From NCBI GenBank assembly GCA_020186115.1, contig WSYJ01000164.1, forward strand, positions 372,001-436,000: a DNA stretch of 64,000 nucleotides. Direction: 5' to 3'. The translations under genes were made by a program, and so were the position numbers. Positions within the stretch are counted from its first letter, which is position 1, and every line of letters starts with the position of its first letter. This DNA comes from Histomonas meleagridis. Lineage: Eukaryota > Parabasalia > Tritrichomonadida > Dientamoebidae. Below are positions 10,098-20,734 of the stretch, one piece after another. The notes below the pieces were generated by a model. It was not told the DNA's origin. It did no database searches and saw only the letters and a list, made by a program, of their open reading frames with translations.

Positions 10098-11123
10098 ATG
10101 ATCCTGAATCAATCACAACAAATAAGTGTAACAGAGATTCAACACGTTTTTCCTGAACATCATTACCAATATAAAAAGCCAATCGGTGCTGGTGGAAATG
10201 GATCAGTATTTCTTGTAAGTTCTGACAAATACCACCAGGACTTCTGTATTAAAAGAATCCCTCAAAATTCTTCAACAATTGACGAGGCGAAAAACGAAGC
10301 TACAACTTTAATTCGATTATGTCATCCAAATATCATTTCAATGTATGAATTCTTTTTCGATGAAAACCACACTAACCTATATATAGTTCTTGAACATTGT
10401 GGTGGTGGCTCTTTAAAGGACTTAATTGATAAAGAAGGTCCTATTAGACCCCCAAAACTTTACTCATTTTGTTATCAGATATTGAAGGCATTGTTACATT
10501 GCCATGAACAAAACGTTGCACATAGAGATATCAAGCCAGCAAACATTTTATTAGATAATTATGGAAGACCAAAACTTGCTGATTTTGGTCTTAGCAAACG
10601 ATTTGAAAAAGGAGAAATCATCAATAGCTATTCTGGCTCTCTTCCTTATATGGCACCTGAAATTATATGTCATCAAAACACAGATCCGTTCTTAGCCGAC
10701 ATTTGGTCACTTGGTATTACGTTTTATCAAATTGCCTTTGGGAGGCTTCCATGGGGTAAATGCAATGAAAGTGAATTAGAAATTGCAATCAAAATCGGAT
10801 TTTTGGAATTTCCTCCTTATGCTGATCCCGAATTTTGTAAACTGATTCGCTCTATGGCAGCTGTTAATCCACAAAGAAGAGAATCGATCCAATTACTTCT
10901 TCGGTCCCCAATATTTGACAATATACAAAAATATAACTATATATCTCTTTTGCCATCATATGAAGATCCGTCACCAAATGGCTTCCGAAGAAGATCTTTA
11001 CCTGGACTTATATCTTCAGTATCTCATAGCAGACTTCTTAGGTGTAAAACTAACAAGTCCTGCTTACTGAAGAGGCCAGACTTAAAGTCAAATCCAGCTT
11101 TGCGTAAGACATTTGTTACATAG
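10098..11123 (+). CDS. Ser/Thr protein kinase (paralogue of the kinase at 7923)
   Basis: A 341-residue kinase with glycine loop GAGGNGSV, FCIK lysine, HRDIKPANILLD, DFGLSK and APE motifs. The core is nearly identical to its divergent neighbour: CYQILKALLHCHEQNVAHRD is shared exactly, and both have the same NSYxGSxPxMAPEI activation segment. The tails after about residue 280 have diverged, though both are rich in Ser and Arg (RRRSLPG here, HRRSKS there). Substrate is unknown. Selection appears to hold the catalytic core of both copies. Clear ATG and TAG stop. Confidence 0.92.
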   Translation: MILNQSQQISVTEIQHVFPEHHYQYKKPIGAGGNGSVFLVSSDKYHQDFCIKRIPQNSSTIDEAKNEATTLIRLCHPNIISMYEFFFDENHTNLYIVLEHCGGGSLKDLIDKEGPIRPPKLYSFCYQILKALLHCHEQNVAHRDIKPANILLDNYGRPKLADFGLSKRFEKGEIINSYSGSLPYMAPEIICHQNTDPFLADIWSLGITFYQIAFGRLPWGKCNESELEIAIKIGFLEFPPYADPEFCKLIRSMAAVNPQRRESIQLLLRSPIFDNIQKYNYISLLPSYEDPSPNGFRRRSLPGLISSVSHSRLLRCKTNKSCLLKRPDLKSNPALRKTFVT

Positions 11124-11894
11124 CACAAATATTTGTGTTTTTGAATAATATTTCGGTCTTGCAAAATGTGATTAAAAAAATAAAAAATATTTATATATAT
11201 ATATATATTTAAAATTATTTTTTACTAAATTAATGAATGTTATATTGAGAAATAATTGATTTTAAATCACCGCTGAGAGGACGTTTATTTATTTTGCTTA
11301 TGAGTTTGGCCGGCTAAATTCATTGTGAAAAATGAGAGATGAATATTGAAAATAATTGAGACGAAGCAGATTTTGTCAACAAAAATTTTTCAATATACTA
11401 CATTGAAATTTCGTCGCAACGCTGGGTTTTCAATTGATTTTTGAGTGAAAAATCTTGTAAATCGCCAACAAATATTTGTTTAGGACGTTCAGCTCAAGTC
11501 ATAAAATTTGTCAATTAAAAGAAATTCTTTTCACAAGCTTGATCAGGCGTTGTTTTTGAAATTTCCCATGTCATTAACGGTTTTCAACCAATGTGTATGT
11601 TGGGGGATCTTACCTCTATTTAAGATCGAGATTCAAAAGAAGAAGAAAAAATAATAAACATATTTGATTAATTGGCTCATCAAATACATGTGTTTCTGAG
11701 TTTAAATATTATTAGTTTATCATTTCAAATTTTCTTCCTTTTCTTTAATTAAAAATGTGCATATATCAAAAAGAATTTGAAATAAAAAATGAGACATATA
11801 TTCTTCAGTGCCTAACTCATATTTTACATTTGGAATAATTAATGCCAATTAGAAATAGCAATAAATGCTGTGTTTTCATTTAATTTTACAAAAA
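11124..11894. other. Intergenic region
   Basis: AT-rich, with a short (TA)n run near 11193-11208. Nothing coding or structured is supported. Confidence 0.4.
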
Positions 11895-12916
11895 TTATAT
11901 TCGTTCAATAAATTTGTCTTCTATATAATCATCTGCAAATGAATCTTCTTCAACATTTGATATGTTTATTCCCGTTGTAAATATATATACTGTTTCATCT
12001 TCGTTGTGTTCTGAGTTTTCATTTTCATTTCCTTTTAATTTCGAATACGAATTAATAACATAATAAGTAATGTTACTATTATAATGATTACAACAAGCAA
12101 TTACCATGATAATTGTCGTTTTATTATTATTCATTTGTGAATTACTTGTGCAAAACATTTTAAAGAAATTCGAATAAAAATTGTTATGTGCTGTTTAAAT
12201 AGCAATTGAGGAATTCCTTTTCAATATTTAATAATAATGAATTAACTATATATAAAGAAAATGATTTTGTTCGCATTTTATAAATAGTTGATGAATGTGT
12301 AATTGATAAAGTATAATTAAATTAATATGAAAATGATTTTAATACATCATTTATGTGCTCAGAAAATAGATTTAACACCAAATGCAATTGAATTATTTTT
12401 TTTACATTTGATTGCTTTAATATATTCGATTGTATAAATGTATTTGAATTAGTAAATGCATATGTTGGATACAAATTCCTTCCGTATAATTTTTACCATA
12501 TAAATTTCCAAATGTTGCGTTTTCATATGTTGTATATGTTAACACTTACCGTAATTTATAAAAATGCATTCATATCAATATCTGGTTATAAATTTTCACA
12601 ATAATCGATACATTGTAGATTATAACAGTCCGAGAATGCGGGACCTCTAATTCTTTTAATTCCATATCCAAGTGTTAATATCATTAAATTTGGACATAAT
12701 GAAAATGCATAACTTCCAATTATTATTACTGGATTTGAAATTGCAATATTTTTTATTGATTAACAGAAAGAAAATGCTGAACCACCAAATGTCGTAATAA
12801 TTTTCCCAAAAATAATCTTTATATTTTAACGAACATTCATGAATGATAAAGTAATTACTTAATAAATTTATTGAAATCAGTTTATCTATAAAACTAAAGT
12901 TATGAATAAAACACAA
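11895..12916 (-). pseudogene. Decayed BspA-like leucine-rich-repeat surface protein gene
   Basis: On the minus strand near 12600-12790 one frame reads SNPVIIIGSYAFSLCPN then LMILTLGYGIKRI and GPAFSDCYNLQCIDY, the classic BspA/LRR_5 pattern (IGSYAFS-C-NL, AFS-C-NL). It is cut by in-frame TAA codons on both sides. Downstream, 11895-12158 keeps an open 87-codon end with an acidic tail. In a neighbouring frame there is a hydrophobic run (LLVVIIIIVTLLIMLLIRI) that looks like the original transmembrane helix before a frameshift. BspA-like proteins are abundant surface proteins in trichomonads. The 5' part of the gene is missing. Confidence 0.75.
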
Positions 12917-12939
12917 ATAAAATAAATTTAATTAACATT

Positions 12940-15900
12940 TTATTTCAACCATTCTTCTATATTTTTGTTTTCCACACCTGCAATATGAAAAAGATTTTCA
13001 ATTTCTTTTTCATTTAATAAATCTTCTTTCAACTTATCTGCAAATTCAGTCCATTCATCGACAACTTTTGGTCCGTTTTCCCTAATTTTATTAAAGAATT
13101 CATCATTACAAATCAAAACATCTTTTTTCTCATGAATCAAATTATGCATTCTATCAATTATAATGAAAAACATCAAACAATTTCGCATGTTAATATCGAA
13201 TTTTAATAATTTTTTCAGATAATCAAGTTTTAACTTTATCCATACATTATAACTCATTAACCAAATAGATAAAACTAATAAACTTTTTATATCAATTTCA
13301 TTATTTTTAATTTGATTTTCATATTTTTCTATTTTAGTTTCATCAATTAATACACAACCAGCAAAAATTAAAAAAGGCCAAAAAGCAACAATTGATTCAA
13401 AAGAACCACCACCGAATTCATAAGGAATTATTTCATTATTAGAAACAATTATCAAATGTTTTTTTAAGTCATTAAATATAATCTCAAAATACTCATTTTT
13501 TCTCACATTATTAAACCCATTAATGAATTTCTTTAATTCATCACAATACAAATTCATAGGAATCGATGAATTCGGTATCGGGAAAATACTATTACAAGGA
13601 TGTTCACAATTCCTTAATAAAGCTCTTTCCCATTCACTTCCATTTTCATAATTTAATGCGTTTTCAATCATATGACAAGAAGGATGAATAAACACGAAAT
13701 AAGTTGCAGTATTGGAAACATTTGTAATTTTATCCAAATGTACATATACATATATGCCAAGTAATTCATTAGGTAATGATTCATATCCTTCTTTACATAT
13801 ACAACATTCCCAAACTTGCTCTTTAAGTTCATTAATTTGTTTTAGTAATGAATTTGAATTTATCAATAAATTTGATTTATGAATTATATTTTCTTTTTGT
13901 TGTTGCGCTATTTCTTTGTTATGTTTAATTTTTTGTTCTTTATAATTATCAATAAAATCAATACAAATCGATGGTGGCATTTTACAACTTTTAATAACTT
14001 CTTTAGCAAATTCTCCAATTGATGCTTCAGAAGAAAGTTCTTCAAGTTCGAAAAATGTTTTTAATAAATAATAATCATCTTCAACAAAATATTGTTGCAT
14101 TAATGAATTACCTCGAACTGCTCCTGAAATAAGTTTAAGTATAAAAGGTAATGATGGAACTTTAGATGAATTATTCCATTTCTCAGATTTCTTACCTATT
14201 TCAAGTGGAAACAATTTCATTATATATGAAAATATGTTTATTATAAATGTTTCATTAGAAATTTTATTGCGAAATTGATTTCCTTCATTTGAAATAGGTA
14301 AATAAAGTAAAAACTCAGAAAATATATCTAAGTAATAAATATATTTTGAACTTTCCATTTGATTATTTTCAAATTTTATTTTGAAAAATGAAATTATTTT
14401 ATTGATAATTTCATTGTCACTTAAAATGTTTGCCAATATTAAAAGTATTTCTTTATTATTTTTTACAAATTTTTTCGAATTTGTAATTAAATCAAGTATA
14501 AAACTTATAAATTCGTTTGGATTCTTTATAGAATTTTTATTTTCTTTTATTAATTCATATATTATTATAATAATATTTTTTGTTAATTTCTTTGGACAAT
14601 TTATATCTTTTGATAATCGTTTTAAAAGATTAAATAAATATATAACACCATTAATATGAATAATTTCCATTTTGTTTTCTTTAATATTTATAAATGCTAA
14701 AATCATGTTTATAACTTTTTCGATTAAATTTAATTGATTTAATTTATTTAATTCATCAAATAAAAGTTTAAATCCATTTGATTCACATAATACTATTGAA
14801 TAATTAAATTCGATTTCTAAATTATCATTTTGAACTTGTAAATGATTTATCATTGGTTCTGTTGCTTCTCCATCTAAACCTTTAATTCTGAATATAACAA
14901 TCATTGGAGTATTGCCATAAGATTTCATCCAAATTTGTTTATAAACATCTTCAATTTTCAGATTTAATGATATAATTTTATTATCAACAAGTAATTCACA
15001 TGAATTCTTTTCATTAATTAATGATTCCATTTTAAGTATTTTACAAAATTTTATTTTGATATCATTAAATATATTACCAATTTGATTTGAATAAATGATT
15101 TTTTGTGGTAAATTATTCGGAATATAATCGATTTGTGTTAATGATTTTTGCATTATTAATGGAACATTTAATGTTTTCTTTTGTGTAAAAATTAACTCAT
15201 AAATTTCAGTAATAACTTTTGGTGGATTTAATTTAATTGATGAAATATAATTTTTTAATGTTATTTTTTGGCCATTAATATTCGAAACATTAAATGTTTC
15301 ATTCTCTAAATGATTCGCAATATTAATTTCAGGTTTTATTAATCGATTTATTAAAGATTTTATGAGTTTTATTGTATCATTAATGAATTCAGATGAAAAA
15401 TTATTTACATATTTAAGTTGAAAATATGAATTTAAAATTATTGTAATTAAATTTGGTTTATGTAATATTATATATCTTAAATAAAGATCATATTCCAATA
15501 AAAATGAAATAAATTTAATATAATTATACGATAACTCACCAAATGTTGAATCAAAAAATATTTTATTTTTTAAAGTTATTATATTATTAACTTCATTTAA
15601 AAATAAATTTATAATTTCATCAAAAAATTGACTTTTAATTATTTCTCTTTGTTTATTTTTATTAGTTGAAATTAAATGCAATAAAATATTAATTAAAACA
15701 GATTTAAATTCATTCTGTTTATTAAACAAAGAAAAAACAAAATCATAAATTTGATTGTAATGATTTTGAGATAACTTTGAAGTCATTTTTATCAAATCTA
15801 TTATATAATTTTGTATTTCATTTGATTGATTTTGTAATAATAATTTAAGAAAATTCTCATTTAATATTAATGTAATTGGATCAATTTTTGATGTTTTCTT

Positions 15901-18366
15901 AAAGAATAAACATTTCTTTAAAGTAACAGAATCAGAAATAATTAATTTTGATGTAATTATTGCTTTAATAATTGGAGAAAGATAAATTAAAATAGAATTC
16001 GATGAATTTATTAACTTATAACATGCATCAAGTAAACATTCAAATCTATATGATTTAAAATCATCATATATTGTTCCAGATTTTGAAATCAACTCAACAA
16101 ATTCTATTGATATATTTGGTAATGAATTTATAATAAAATCAGAAATTTTATATAAACATCTTATATCATAAATAGAGATTTTATATAAAACATTACAAAC
16201 ATCATTAGAAAACTCATCATTTTTAAAGAAATCAATTAAAAAATCAACAAATGAATTAGGGAACATATTTATAGTTGTGTAATTTATGATTTTTTCTAAA
16301 TAATAAAAACAATTATGAATATATTGATACATACAATGAAAACAATTATTTATTTCATTAGGTATTAAATTTATATTTTTATATTTATATATAGAAATTC
16401 TTAAAACTTTTAACTCTTGAAGATTATTTATTAGTTGTTGATAAATATCATTTTGATTTATGTTTTTATAAACATTTAAAAGTTTTTCTATTTCTTTTTG
16501 TTTTTGATTACACTTTATAATTTCGTTTTTATAATCTTCTTCATTTGTAATTAAAAAATTCGATTTTATTGCAGATACCATAAGTGATGTCTTCAAAAAA
16601 GGCGATTTCCCACACCATTTACAAAACAATTGATTTATATATGAGTTATGACATTTAATATATGGATCTATAGGTTTATTATCCCAAAAATCATTATAAA
16701 CAATTTTTAATCTCGTTATATATTGTGGGAATTTCAAATGTATTTTAATTGATCTTTTATCTTTTGGTATATAAAATGTTTTAAGGAATTTCATATCTTC
16801 ATTTATATAAATTGAAATTCTTCTTAAACTTCGAGCTTTTGATATTTGCGAATAACCCAAATAAATCGATTTAATAATTAAAGGAAACTTAAATTTAATT
16901 AGTTGCTCATTATTAACCGAAATTACTTTTGATGAAAAATCTTCAAGTTTAAAATGAGTAAAATGTTTTTCTTTATTAAAACAATTTGTACAAATATTTT
17001 GAACAATAAAATCGTTTTTATTATTATTTTCTTTTATTTTATTATTAGTATTCATTATTGAAGTTATTAAAAAGTTAATAATATCCGAGTTTATATATGA
17101 TTCAAGAAAATAAAAGAATTCGTATGAAATTGATCCATATTTAATTACATTTGTTAAATGTTTTTTAATTTGTTCAATTGATAACTTATTTTTTTGTAAT
17201 GAAATTAATTTTAATGTTTTATTTCGAACTTTTGTTGAATTATAAATCAACAAATTTAATACATTTTCGGGTTCTATCAATTGATAATTTAAATTAATTA
17301 AAATATCAATTGATAATGTGATAATATAATAATTGTCATATGATTTAAATAATTCCGAATTTATTAATTTATCGATGATATTACCGAATGAAAAGTTTTC
17401 TTTAGTAAATGTTGTTTCGTTTTTAGAAAAAAATTTTAAAATTTGCAAATTTTTTGTTAATTTTTTATTAATATCATTAATTGATATTGTGAACATTTCG
17501 GATTCATCATAACATTTAATAATACTTTTCGATATCTTTTCAAAATGAAGTTTTTTCAAATTTTGCTGAAAGTTTTCAACATCAAAATTATTTAATGATT
17601 GGAAAAAAAAATTCTCTAAATCTTTTGATAACATGATAACATGATCATAAAATATATATATTTCTGATTCAAAGGTATTAATTGAGATTTTTGATGATGT
17701 ATATAATGAATTGATCAGTTTTAAAATGGAAAACGTAAGAATAGTTTTTGGTTCTGAAAATAAATCTGAGACTGGTAATTCAGTAAGTGGAAGAGGGGAT
17801 AAATATTCGAATAGTAAAGGAACAGAAAAATCCAATATTGAAATTTTTATTTGTGGAATATTAGAATTATCAATATTCAATAAAGTTTGTAACCGAGATA
17901 TTAATTCTAGTGTAATATAATCATCTACATTTATTTTGTATTTACTTAGAATTTTGGATACTGCAATGAGAATTGCTGATAAAAAAGGAATTGAAAAAAT
18001 ATCTGAAAGATTTATTTTACATATAATTTCAAAATAACTGTGTATTACAAATAGTGTTTTCCCTATTTCAAGCTCAGGGTCTTTGGATATTGTTTTTAAT
18101 GTAATTGAATTAATGAGATAGATCCATTTATATGAATTTACAGGAGTCATTTCGCTTTCAGACATTACCCTTGACAATGGTGAAAACAAAAATATTTCTC
18201 TAAGTGATGTTAATGCATAATTCTCATTAATTGCATTGCAAAAGAAAATCGAATTTGCTGCTTCAAAAAATACCTTATTTTGATCATGTGTAATAGAGGA
18301 AAGAATTTGTTCAATTGGAGGTGTTTTAATTTCTTTGCTCTTTTCCAAAGAGCAAAACTTCTTCAT
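12940..18366 (-). CDS. UBR4: UBR4-type E3 ubiquitin ligase (compact)
   Basis: Large E3 ubiquitin ligase related to UBR4/Calossin. The evidence is in the C-terminal half. Around residue 1164 FRIKGLDGEATEPM matches a conserved UBR4 segment. From about residue 1518 the hemiRING module is clear: CCICKEGY, LLGIYVYV, HPSCH, EWERALLRNCEHPCN, then a YEFGGGSFESI segment and helices. The N-terminal 1100 residues are an Ile/Asn/Lys-rich alpha-solenoid. At 1808 residues it is about a third of animal UBR4. I see no convincing UBR-box zinc finger, though scattered CxxC pairs exist (CTNC, CKWC). Clear ATG; TAA within TAAA. Confidence 0.85.
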   Translation of the reverse strand: MKKFCSLEKSKEIKTPPIEQILSSITHDQNKVFFEAANSIFFCNAINENYALTSLREIFLFSPLSRVMSESEMTPVNSYKWIYLINSITLKTISKDPELEIGKTLFVIHSYFEIICKINLSDIFSIPFLSAILIAVSKILSKYKINVDDYITLELISRLQTLLNIDNSNIPQIKISILDFSVPLLFEYLSPLPLTELPVSDLFSEPKTILTFSILKLINSLYTSSKISINTFESEIYIFYDHVIMLSKDLENFFFQSLNNFDVENFQQNLKKLHFEKISKSIIKCYDESEMFTISINDINKKLTKNLQILKFFSKNETTFTKENFSFGNIIDKLINSELFKSYDNYYIITLSIDILINLNYQLIEPENVLNLLIYNSTKVRNKTLKLISLQKNKLSIEQIKKHLTNVIKYGSISYEFFYFLESYINSDIINFLITSIMNTNNKIKENNNKNDFIVQNICTNCFNKEKHFTHFKLEDFSSKVISVNNEQLIKFKFPLIIKSIYLGYSQISKARSLRRISIYINEDMKFLKTFYIPKDKRSIKIHLKFPQYITRLKIVYNDFWDNKPIDPYIKCHNSYINQLFCKWCGKSPFLKTSLMVSAIKSNFLITNEEDYKNEIIKCNQKQKEIEKLLNVYKNINQNDIYQQLINNLQELKVLRISIYKYKNINLIPNEINNCFHCMYQYIHNCFYYLEKIINYTTINMFPNSFVDFLIDFFKNDEFSNDVCNVLYKISIYDIRCLYKISDFIINSLPNISIEFVELISKSGTIYDDFKSYRFECLLDACYKLINSSNSILIYLSPIIKAIITSKLIISDSVTLKKCLFFKKTSKIDPITLILNENFLKLLLQNQSNEIQNYIIDLIKMTSKLSQNHYNQIYDFVFSLFNKQNEFKSVLINILLHLISTNKNKQREIIKSQFFDEIINLFLNEVNNIITLKNKIFFDSTFGELSYNYIKFISFLLEYDLYLRYIILHKPNLITIILNSYFQLKYVNNFSSEFINDTIKLIKSLINRLIKPEINIANHLENETFNVSNINGQKITLKNYISSIKLNPPKVITEIYELIFTQKKTLNVPLIMQKSLTQIDYIPNNLPQKIIYSNQIGNIFNDIKIKFCKILKMESLINEKNSCELLVDNKIISLNLKIEDVYKQIWMKSYGNTPMIVIFRIKGLDGEATEPMINHLQVQNDNLEIEFNYSIVLCESNGFKLLFDELNKLNQLNLIEKVINMILAFINIKENKMEIIHINGVIYLFNLLKRLSKDINCPKKLTKNIIIIIYELIKENKNSIKNPNEFISFILDLITNSKKFVKNNKEILLILANILSDNEIINKIISFFKIKFENNQMESSKYIYYLDIFSEFLLYLPISNEGNQFRNKISNETFIINIFSYIMKLFPLEIGKKSEKWNNSSKVPSLPFILKLISGAVRGNSLMQQYFVEDDYYLLKTFFELEELSSEASIGEFAKEVIKSCKMPPSICIDFIDNYKEQKIKHNKEIAQQQKENIIHKSNLLINSNSLLKQINELKEQVWECCICKEGYESLPNELLGIYVYVHLDKITNVSNTATYFVFIHPSCHMIENALNYENGSEWERALLRNCEHPCNSIFPIPNSSIPMNLYCDELKKFINGFNNVRKNEYFEIIFNDLKKHLIIVSNNEIIPYEFGGGSFESIVAFWPFLIFAGCVLIDETKIEKYENQIKNNEIDIKSLLVLSIWLMSYNVWIKLKLDYLKKLLKFDINMRNCLMFFIIIDRMHNLIHEKKDVLICNDEFFNKIRENGPKVVDEWTEFADKLKEDLLNEKEIENLFHIAGVENKNIEEWLK

Positions 18367-18663
18367 TTTTGTCCAACAATAAACGCCATAAATCCAACTT
18401 GAGTTTGACTTTGAACCACATACCTTTAAGTTAGCATTTTAATCATTAATGCTTACCAAATTTGCAAAACATAGAATTGATTTTTTCAATTTTGAAAAAA
18501 GTATTTATGCAAATCACAAATTTACATAATATATATTATGTCAAATCAAAACTATAGTTGTTCATTACCTATATCAAATCGTAAATACATTTTAAGGCAA
18601 TTAATGCCTTAAAAAAAATATAAAGTTAAAATAACACCAATTGTATCCAGTCAAATCATTTAC

Positions 18664-18972
18664 TTAATCGAAGAGATCGTCAAAGCCACCTGTCATTTCA
18701 ACAACTTCTTCTTCTTCCTTCTTTTCTTCTTCCTTTGTTTCTTCAGCAGCACCTGTTGAAGCACCACCAGCTGGAGCAGCGCCTCCAAGTGCTCCTCCCT
18801 TAACGAGGTCAGTAACATTGTGTGTCTTGAAGTATTCTGCAAAAAGATCAATCCAATATGATTCAAGTTTTACTCCTGCAGTTTGGATGAGCTTGTTGAG
18901 TTTGTCACTTGTAATTTCGATTCCGTCATCGTTGAGAATTAAAGCAGCATAGACAACAGCGAGTTCAGCCAT
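18664..18972 (-). CDS. RPLP1: 60S acidic ribosomal protein P1
   Basis: Stalk protein of the large ribosomal subunit, which recruits elongation factors. Seen: an N-terminal helical dimerisation domain (MAELAVVYAALILNDDGIEI, LNKLIQTAGV), an Ala/Gly-rich hinge (about residues 60-78), a Glu/Lys-rich segment, and a C-terminal GGFDDLFD tail, a lineage variant of the usual GFGLFD. At 102 residues it is near the family length. The start is the ATG at 18972; the frame extends further upstream but without homology. A GGGTGCCCTTAAG motif lies about 70 bp upstream. Confidence 0.95.
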   Translation of the reverse strand: MAELAVVYAALILNDDGIEITSDKLNKLIQTAGVKLESYWIDLFAEYFKTHNVTDLVKGGALGGAAPAGGASTGAAEETKEEEKKEEEEVVEMTGGFDDLFD

Positions 18973-19588
18973 TTCCAAAAGGCCACACAAAACCGCCAAA
19001 AATGCAAACGAAGATTCTCAAATTTCGAGGTGTAATTTTCTTAAGGGCACCCTTGCTACAAACGGTCGCCGCCGAAAAAATATTGTTTTATGATTCAATA
19101 TATTTATAATTTTATATTGTAAACACAAAAAATTTCCATAATTATAATAATTATTAATACTCTTTGTTAAATATTAAGCCATTTCAATTTTAATTTTCTT
19201 TATGATAGATAAGTAATTTCACTTTGTATTAAAAAGTTGGAAAATCTCTTAATTGCATTTTTTAGAATTATATGATCTGGATTCGACATTTTATCTTAGA
19301 ATAGAAAAATCATGGATATTCTTTTGATATATTTTCGATTGATTCTGCTATGTAATTTTAAATTACATGAGTATAAATATTTATAATTTATGAAATGAAG
19401 TGATGATGTTTTGTTTCGTTATATCACTTATAATTATTCCTCTCGCTATTTATTTTTAATTTTTTGTGATTGAATCATTTTTAATCGTTACTTATTCAAC
19501 GAAAAGCCGATTTTACAAGGTTTACATATTTTCCTCTCATTTTTCACCCTGAAACTGCACTTTTTGTTGTTCACTCTTGTTAGCAGCT
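18973..19588. other. Divergent intergenic region
   Basis: AT-rich spacer between the P1 gene and the DUF3447 gene. It includes the GGGTGCC-type motif at 19041-19054; otherwise I see nothing in it. Confidence 0.4.
19041..19054 (-). promoter_or_regulatory. Candidate GGGTGCCCTTAA promoter motif of the P1 gene
   Basis: Reads AAGGGTGCCCTTAA on the minus strand, about 70 bp upstream of the ribosomal P1 start. It shares GGGTGCCCTTAAG with the motif before the Rictor-like gene, and a near match lies before the ZIP-like gene. Role inferred from recurrence and position. Confidence 0.45.
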
Positions 19589-20734
19589 ATGCAAAGGAAC
19601 ACTCATTCAAATATCTTCCCAGTGAACGATGAATTTAAGCGTCAATCAGTCTACATGAAAATGCTCATTAAACTAGAACAAATCATATTTAATATCACAA
19701 AAGCAAACCTTAAACGCTCTGTTCGACATACATTAAAAATATTTGATTCAAATTATCCATCTTCATTTAATTTTATCATCAGTAATTTGGTTTATTTTGC
19801 ATTTTTATCACTGCGGAATGAAATAGATATTTATTTAAATTATTTTGAATTACTTCAAAAAAAAGAAGATTTAAACAAAAATTATCTGAAAATAATTGAA
19901 ATTTTTGCCAAATATATTTCTAAAATTAAATCACAAGAAACATATTATATAGTTGATCATATGATTAATCGAAATGTAATTGATTCTAATTATTTTCAAA
20001 TTATTGATAGTTTTTCCAAGAATTACGAAGAACTTTCAAATAATGATTGGGAACTTCATAAGCAATTAATTAAAGAAGGACATAACCCAAATGAAATTGC
20101 TAAAATAATTCGAAATGATGAAATCGAAAAACTTCAAAAAATTTCATCACAAACAAATTTTGATTTTCATCAAAAAATTGAACCATCACTTTATGAAAGG
20201 TGTTCATTTATTAATCAAAAAGAAGTTTCATTAATTGATTATGCAGCATTTTTTTCTTCAGTTAAATGTTTTAAATTTTTGTTAATGAATGGTGCAAATA
20301 TAGAAAATACAGGTAAATATGCAGTTGCAGGTGGAAATCTTGAAATTATTCATTTATGTGTACAAAATCATTCATCATTTAAAGGTTCTTTGGAAGCCGC
20401 AATTATTTTTCATAGAAATGATATCTTTAAATATATATTAGAAAATCAATTTGAAATATTGAATGAGAATAATAGTAATTTGTTAAACACTTGTATTTAT
20501 AGTGGAAGTTATGAAATTCTTTCCTTTTTAAATGATGAAATTGTGAAAAATAGTGAGTTTGTTATTAATAAATCTGCAAGATTTGGTAACTTGTATCTTG
20601 TTGGATATTTTCTCCTCAACTATCAAATTACTCAAGACATTTTAATTAATTTTTTTAAATCAGAAAATTTTGAACTTGTTAAAGTTGATTTTAAACTTGC
20701 AGATATTGATATTAATGCCAAAGATATTCATTAA
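19589..20734 (+). CDS. DUF3447 ankyrin-family protein (locus A)
   Basis: About 381 residues of the DUF3447 family, which is expanded in trichomonads and usually precedes ankyrin repeats. Seen: helical N-terminus, the shared motif ELHKQLIKEGHNPNEIAKII around residue 165-185, SLYERCSFIN, then degenerate ankyrin-like units (SLIDYAAFFSSVKCFKFLLM, GKYAVAGGNLEIIHLC). It ends DIDINAKDIH followed by two consecutive TAA codons, exactly where the first array spacer begins. The start is the ATG at 19589, not the upstream TTG. Function is unknown; ankyrin units suggest protein binding. It may continue by splicing into the following array. Confidence 0.75.
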   Translation: MQRNTHSNIFPVNDEFKRQSVYMKMLIKLEQIIFNITKANLKRSVRHTLKIFDSNYPSSFNFIISNLVYFAFLSLRNEIDIYLNYFELLQKKEDLNKNYLKIIEIFAKYISKIKSQETYYIVDHMINRNVIDSNYFQIIDSFSKNYEELSNNDWELHKQLIKEGHNPNEIAKIIRNDEIEKLQKISSQTNFDFHQKIEPSLYERCSFINQKEVSLIDYAAFFSSVKCFKFLLMNGANIENTGKYAVAGGNLEIIHLCVQNHSSFKGSLEAAIIFHRNDIFKYILENQFEILNENNSNLLNTCIYSGSYEILSFLNDEIVKNSEFVINKSARFGNLYLVGYFLLNYQITQDILINFFKSENFELVKVDFKLADIDINAKDIH

